Shown here: positions 60,101 to 64,000 of the stretch, piece by piece | Layout of the letters: every line of letters begins with the position of its first letter | Numbering within the stretch: the stretch's first letter is position 1 | NCBI GenBank assembly: GCA_019400425.1 | Contig: JAFREE010000037.1 | Span: forward strand, 118,988-182,987 | Source: Hymenochaete sp. R1 | Lineage: Eukaryota > Basidiomycota > Agaricomycetes > Hymenochaetales > Hymenochaetaceae | Direction of reading: 5' to 3' | DNA: 64,000 nucleotides | The notes under the pieces: model-generated | Seen by the model: the letters and a program-made list of their open reading frames with translations, nothing else | What the model was told of the DNA's origin: nothing | Database searches by the model: none | Made by a program: the position numbers and the translations under genes

Positions 60101-63100
60101 ATAAGGAACTTTACCTTTACGCTCGGACAGTCTGGAAGCGGTTCGTTGTTGTCGTCGCTCTTGTACAAGTAAATGTATTCCCAGAATCACCCATTCACAT
60201 TCAACAATATGAAGCCGAACCAGTCATCGAGTAACCGGTGGGCTCATCGTCGTTTGTCGCCTTGGGAGCCCGATCTTCGATGGCCGTATATGCCCTCAAA
60301 GACAAATGCGCTGAATGGCTTGTATTAGAAAATGACCGTCCGTGGTGGTGATAGGAGAGGAAGCGGTCGTCGTCGTCGCCTCTGTCCAACACCCGCCTGT
60401 CTTACACAACAGCGCCGACTTACCCGAACACGTCGCACGCCTCGTGAACGCACACCGTGCTTGATCACCTTGACTTCTTCGATGCCCTTTTGAATACCAC
60501 GACTTCATCGAAGGATGATTCCTGGTTGTAAATCCTCGGACCTCGCACGGCTATATTAGTGTTAAGCGTATCAAGTTTGACTTTCGGACAAACTTTCAGA
60601 TACCGTGGTCGGCTGTATCCCCATAGGTCAGATGTACGGAAATTTCGCTTTTCCTTTGAATGTATTTGACTGGTCACTCGCTCTCCAAAGATCAAGCTTG
60701 GGAACCGAAAGAATAGAGTGTGCGAACGATGCATCCCGCAATACACACACCTATGGTCTCAGAAAGTCTTTTTTCCCCGTGGAGTTTTGTAGACGATCAG
60801 CCACCGCAATACATCGCGTCTTTGATAGGACTCGGTGGTTTCTTATAGAATATGAAGTCCTGTATTCGCTCTCACAACAACCGGGAAACGGTAGAAACAG
60901 CTTGCTCTATTCGCTGCACAGCCTAGATCATCGAGTTGAAGCTCGAGGTATGATCTCGTCGTTCTGCGTTCAGGCCTCTGTCTGATGCATTCTCCAGGGT
61001 AAACAAGATGCATAGATCTGTTTATGGCCTCGATTTCACAAACATTTGAGACAGCCTCCTGCTACAGACTGAAAATTTTCCTCGTAAAGCAAGAAATCGA
61101 CGATATTGATCGAGCCGAAGGTGACGAAGCATGCCCATTCCTGATCCCTGCCTTGCACCTCCCTTATAACGAGATTTTGGTAATTCGATAGGTTTGGAGC
61201 ACTCGACAATCAAGGTTTCAAATACTTCTTTCTTTCGCCGAGTTGTGGCGAAACAATCAAAGGCAATAGAGGTACTGGTAGTCCACTCTTTTATCTCTGC
61301 GTTAAGGCGGTCTTGCTGGACTGTTTATAACGTCCAAGAGGTGCCTAATTGGAAGAGCTAGCTTCTCATTATGATGTTACTAATATTGCTTGGAGAAGTA
61401 GTGTTTGTACGTTCTTGGCATTTATCACTAAACTCCCGCAGCCACTTTATCCGAGCACATCTCCAACAAGGTCCTCGAAAGCATAGAAGACTTCCAGAAG
61501 AGCGATGGAACAACAGTCATCACTGACGCCACTTTTGATCGCAAGTGTTTCTCAATAGTGATCAAACATTCCTTTATCCTAGAAAAGACGCCGCACCCTT
61601 CAGCGCGTCATACTATTCCCCGTTCTATGGCCGGATGCGTTGTTCATCACTCGGTCAAGCTCTTTTCGATATCCCTTTTGTGCTTCATGAGCTAACCATT
61701 ATTTTTGGATACTAAGATACCGCAATTTTAAATGCTCAGATGAGATCTTTGTCAGCTATTGTAAGGAGTAACTTAGCCTTGAAATCAGCAGGTGAGATGT
61801 TCAGCGATAAACATGAACGATGAGTGGTGAGTCGGTGTATCTCATTCATTCTTGTTTTGTATGGATATTCATTCCTGACTTTTTTGTTTGATCTTTCAAG
61901 TCACAAAGAATCATATCTTCCCTCAAGTGCAATCGGCTGAAGTATCTGTTTCTGCTGCTTATATATTTATCCTTTTTCCTGGACCCTCCTTCTCTATTCT
62001 GAAATCCTCGCGGGATGCTTCTGACACTTGGAGATCGGATTTTAGGTCAACCGTGAATGATACAATTTATTTATAGCCTGCTCTCAGATGAGATGATTGC
62101 TCCGTGACCTTATCCAACGACTTTTGCGAACGAACAAGCCCTTGAATTCATTCAAATCAAATGATGCTAAGGCTAAAGACTCTCGCGGCGTTCCTCCGAA
62201 GACTCGATTTCTACTGCACAAATGCACGAGTACCTGTCTGCATCGAGTAAGCCGTCTCACACCGTCTTTTACTATCGGTATTAATTGTGCTTCAATTGGA
62301 CCTGGTCTCAAATAGAATCCGCAGTCGTCCTATTCACTATTTTAGTGGAGACAACGAAGAAATGCCAGTATTTCCGCGATCCCGAGTATATCAATCGATG
62401 GTGTGAAAAGATACTCGTCTGGACAATGATCACTGGACTTCGATGTTTCACGTCAAATGTTCTCTCGACTCACAGGTTGAGCATGGCAGCGATAACGCGG
62501 CGAGACACGTTCTAGCTTACATTCGAGGTGGTACCTTATCAATCGATGAATACAAGGATCTCCGTCACAGAAGCTGCTTCCCCTACCCCCGATCATTAAA
62601 GCTTAGAGGTAGGCGGCACTCCGAGGGCGTGTGCTATTTACACGGATGATACGCAGCGTCCACCCTTATCTTTAAAACCAGCTTTCTTGGAGTTCTGTGG
62701 AATACATCCGTACCCTTTTCTCACCACCGGGTTGAAATTTTCGAAGAGCTTCCTCTGAATTAAATTGATATCAAGATGGTCGTTGCCCTCCGAGGTCCTC
62801 GATGTGAGCGGTAAGCATGAAACCTAAATAACTGATAAAAATTGTTTCTTCAACAAAGAACCGTCCAATCCAATCTTGCTCAGCTGTTAAAAGTCCTGGC
62901 TTCGTGTTCAGGAGTGTAGGGGAAATTGCCACAAGAAGAGCTTCATCCGCCCTTACCACATGATTTGTCGAGAACCCCCTTCTCGGAGCCGTCCGAAACT
63001 TTGTCTGATTTGTCTCGCCAAAGCCAAAGTATTGACGGTGAATGTACCCGTGCAACCATTGATTAGACTGTCTTTGCCCATTAGCAGTCGATCGAGGGCT

Positions 63101-64000
63101 CAATTCAAGTTTGCGGAGGCCGAAAGCTTAATTCACACTTCCGTTGCTGGCATTCCCTATTAGATTTTGGATTCCTAGAGTACGTTACACACGGGGCAGC
63201 GCGTGCAACAAAGCGGTTGAGGACCAGTGGACGCTGTACTTCCCTCGGTCATAGCAGCTCAACTGCCGTAACACAATGCCTCTGGTAAGGTTCATACCTT
63301 CTCGCAAAGAGTCGAAGGCAGTAAACGTGAACGGCGACCGGAGCAGCTTCTGTCAACTCAAATCCTGCATGCACAAGCACCTGAAGGAGGTGTACTAAGT
63401 GTATCTTTCGTGCTACTCGCTGATCCGATGGTACGCACGGCCGCTTTTTTGTAAAATAACATGAGGCTTCGGTGCAGTGGTCGACGTTCTACCAAAGAGT
63501 AGCTTCGTGTTAATGAGCGTCTTGGCAAATAAAATGCACCGTTTCATTACCATCCGATGGTAATTGCAGGCCATGGAGGTGTGCGGATAGGCTGCTTTCT
63601 CCAATGTGGTCCATGATCCTGACGCAGTCACGGCCTCGTAAAATTCCGCGCGTAGACCCGGTGTCAGTACCGGAGAGCTACATCAATGCAGGTTACGGGA
63701 TAATTGATCCGGGGGAAGAACTTGAAGAGAGCCAGTAGCCTAGTAGATTGGTCAGGCTGCTCAGGCTGCTGTTGGAATGAGCAAGTGCACTACCCAGTGT
63801 ATCGGGTACAAGCACAACTGTTTGATATCCTTGAATGAGTTCTGCCAAGTACCCGACAGTTTCTGCATAGGTGTATCAGCTACTCTTATGCAGTTTATTT
63901 CTGTTAAAGTAAGATTACATAAGATACCGCATATAGGCGGCTTAGGCAACGTAGCAGAGCAACTTGTATATATACCCCTCTGTTCCGTAGTCTGACAATC
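57177..64000. other. Gene-poor right end of the window
   Basis: About 6.8 kb without a recognisable protein family. The longest ORFs are 57145-57642 (+, 165 codons), 60605-60985 (+, 126 codons), 62771-63103 (-, 110 codons) and 58596-58907 (-, 103 codons); none has a domain or a supported exon chain. A stretch at about 61441-61545 reads SEHISNKVLESIEDFQKSDG and looks more protein-like than its surroundings, so a decayed or partial gene around 61.4-62.7 kb is possible. Confidence 0.4.

Noticed and set aside
1..64000. CRISPR arrays, rRNA, telomeric repeats, reverse-transcriptase or integrase genes
   Set aside because: No regular spacer-repeat array, TTAGGG run, YxDD-type motif or rRNA-like block was seen; the fungal gene structure makes CRISPR irrelevant.

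Overview
This window looks like nuclear DNA of a filamentous basidiomycete, most likely an Agaricomycete. Coding regions are cut by many 49-80 nt GT-AG introns, the genes are closely packed on both strands, and the families are typical of that group (metacaspases, HGD-type TKL kinases, a Myb/SANT-like protein, a NAB2-type CCCH protein, a CSC1/OSCA channel). I found no prokaryotic, organellar, viral or CRISPR features and no tRNA or rRNA gene I could support. All gene models were spliced by hand from splice-site consensus, reading phase and family conservation, so exon borders are predictions.

Layout. 1-3843: two tandem metacaspase genes; the first is cut by the window edge. 4526-9328: translation initiation factor eIF4G. 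9843-12358: TKL-type protein kinase. 12527-13668 (-): NFKBIL1-like protein. 14163-14566: a 404-bp MITE with hAT-type features, inserted in the divergent promoter in front of a methionine permease-like transporter (14877-17270). 17458-18950 (-): spindle checkpoint protein Bub3, divergent from a steroid 5-alpha-reductase family gene (19139-20141). 20788-21671 (-): Golgi/ER retrieval receptor Rer1, with two micro-exons. 22116-23051 (-): GNAT acetyltransferase, divergent from a NAB2-like poly(A)-RNA-binding protein (23314-25406). 26809-28160 (-): Tda10/glycerate-kinase-like P-loop kinase, divergent from a CSC1/OSCA-type channel (28563-32514). 34251-37243: Myb/SANT-like protein. 37935-39620: conserved-looking protein of unknown family. 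52745-54747: Pho80/PCL-type cyclin.

The first 40 kb is a gene-dense housekeeping segment. These genes serve unrelated processes (translation, mitosis, transport, secretion, mRNA handling) and do not form a pathway cluster. In contrast 39.6-52.7 kb and 54.8-64 kb are gene-poor: ORFs are short and unordered, with simple repeats, homopolymer tracts and two strong hairpins (54696-54780 and 57127-57176).

I see no clear new multi-gene system. The most notable points are the MITE with a perfect 8-bp target duplication and repeated subterminal motif, the consecutive 10-nt and 6-nt micro-exons in rer1, the 10-nt micro-exon in the CSC1 gene, the hairpin enclosing the cyclin stop codon, and the diverged tandem metacaspases.
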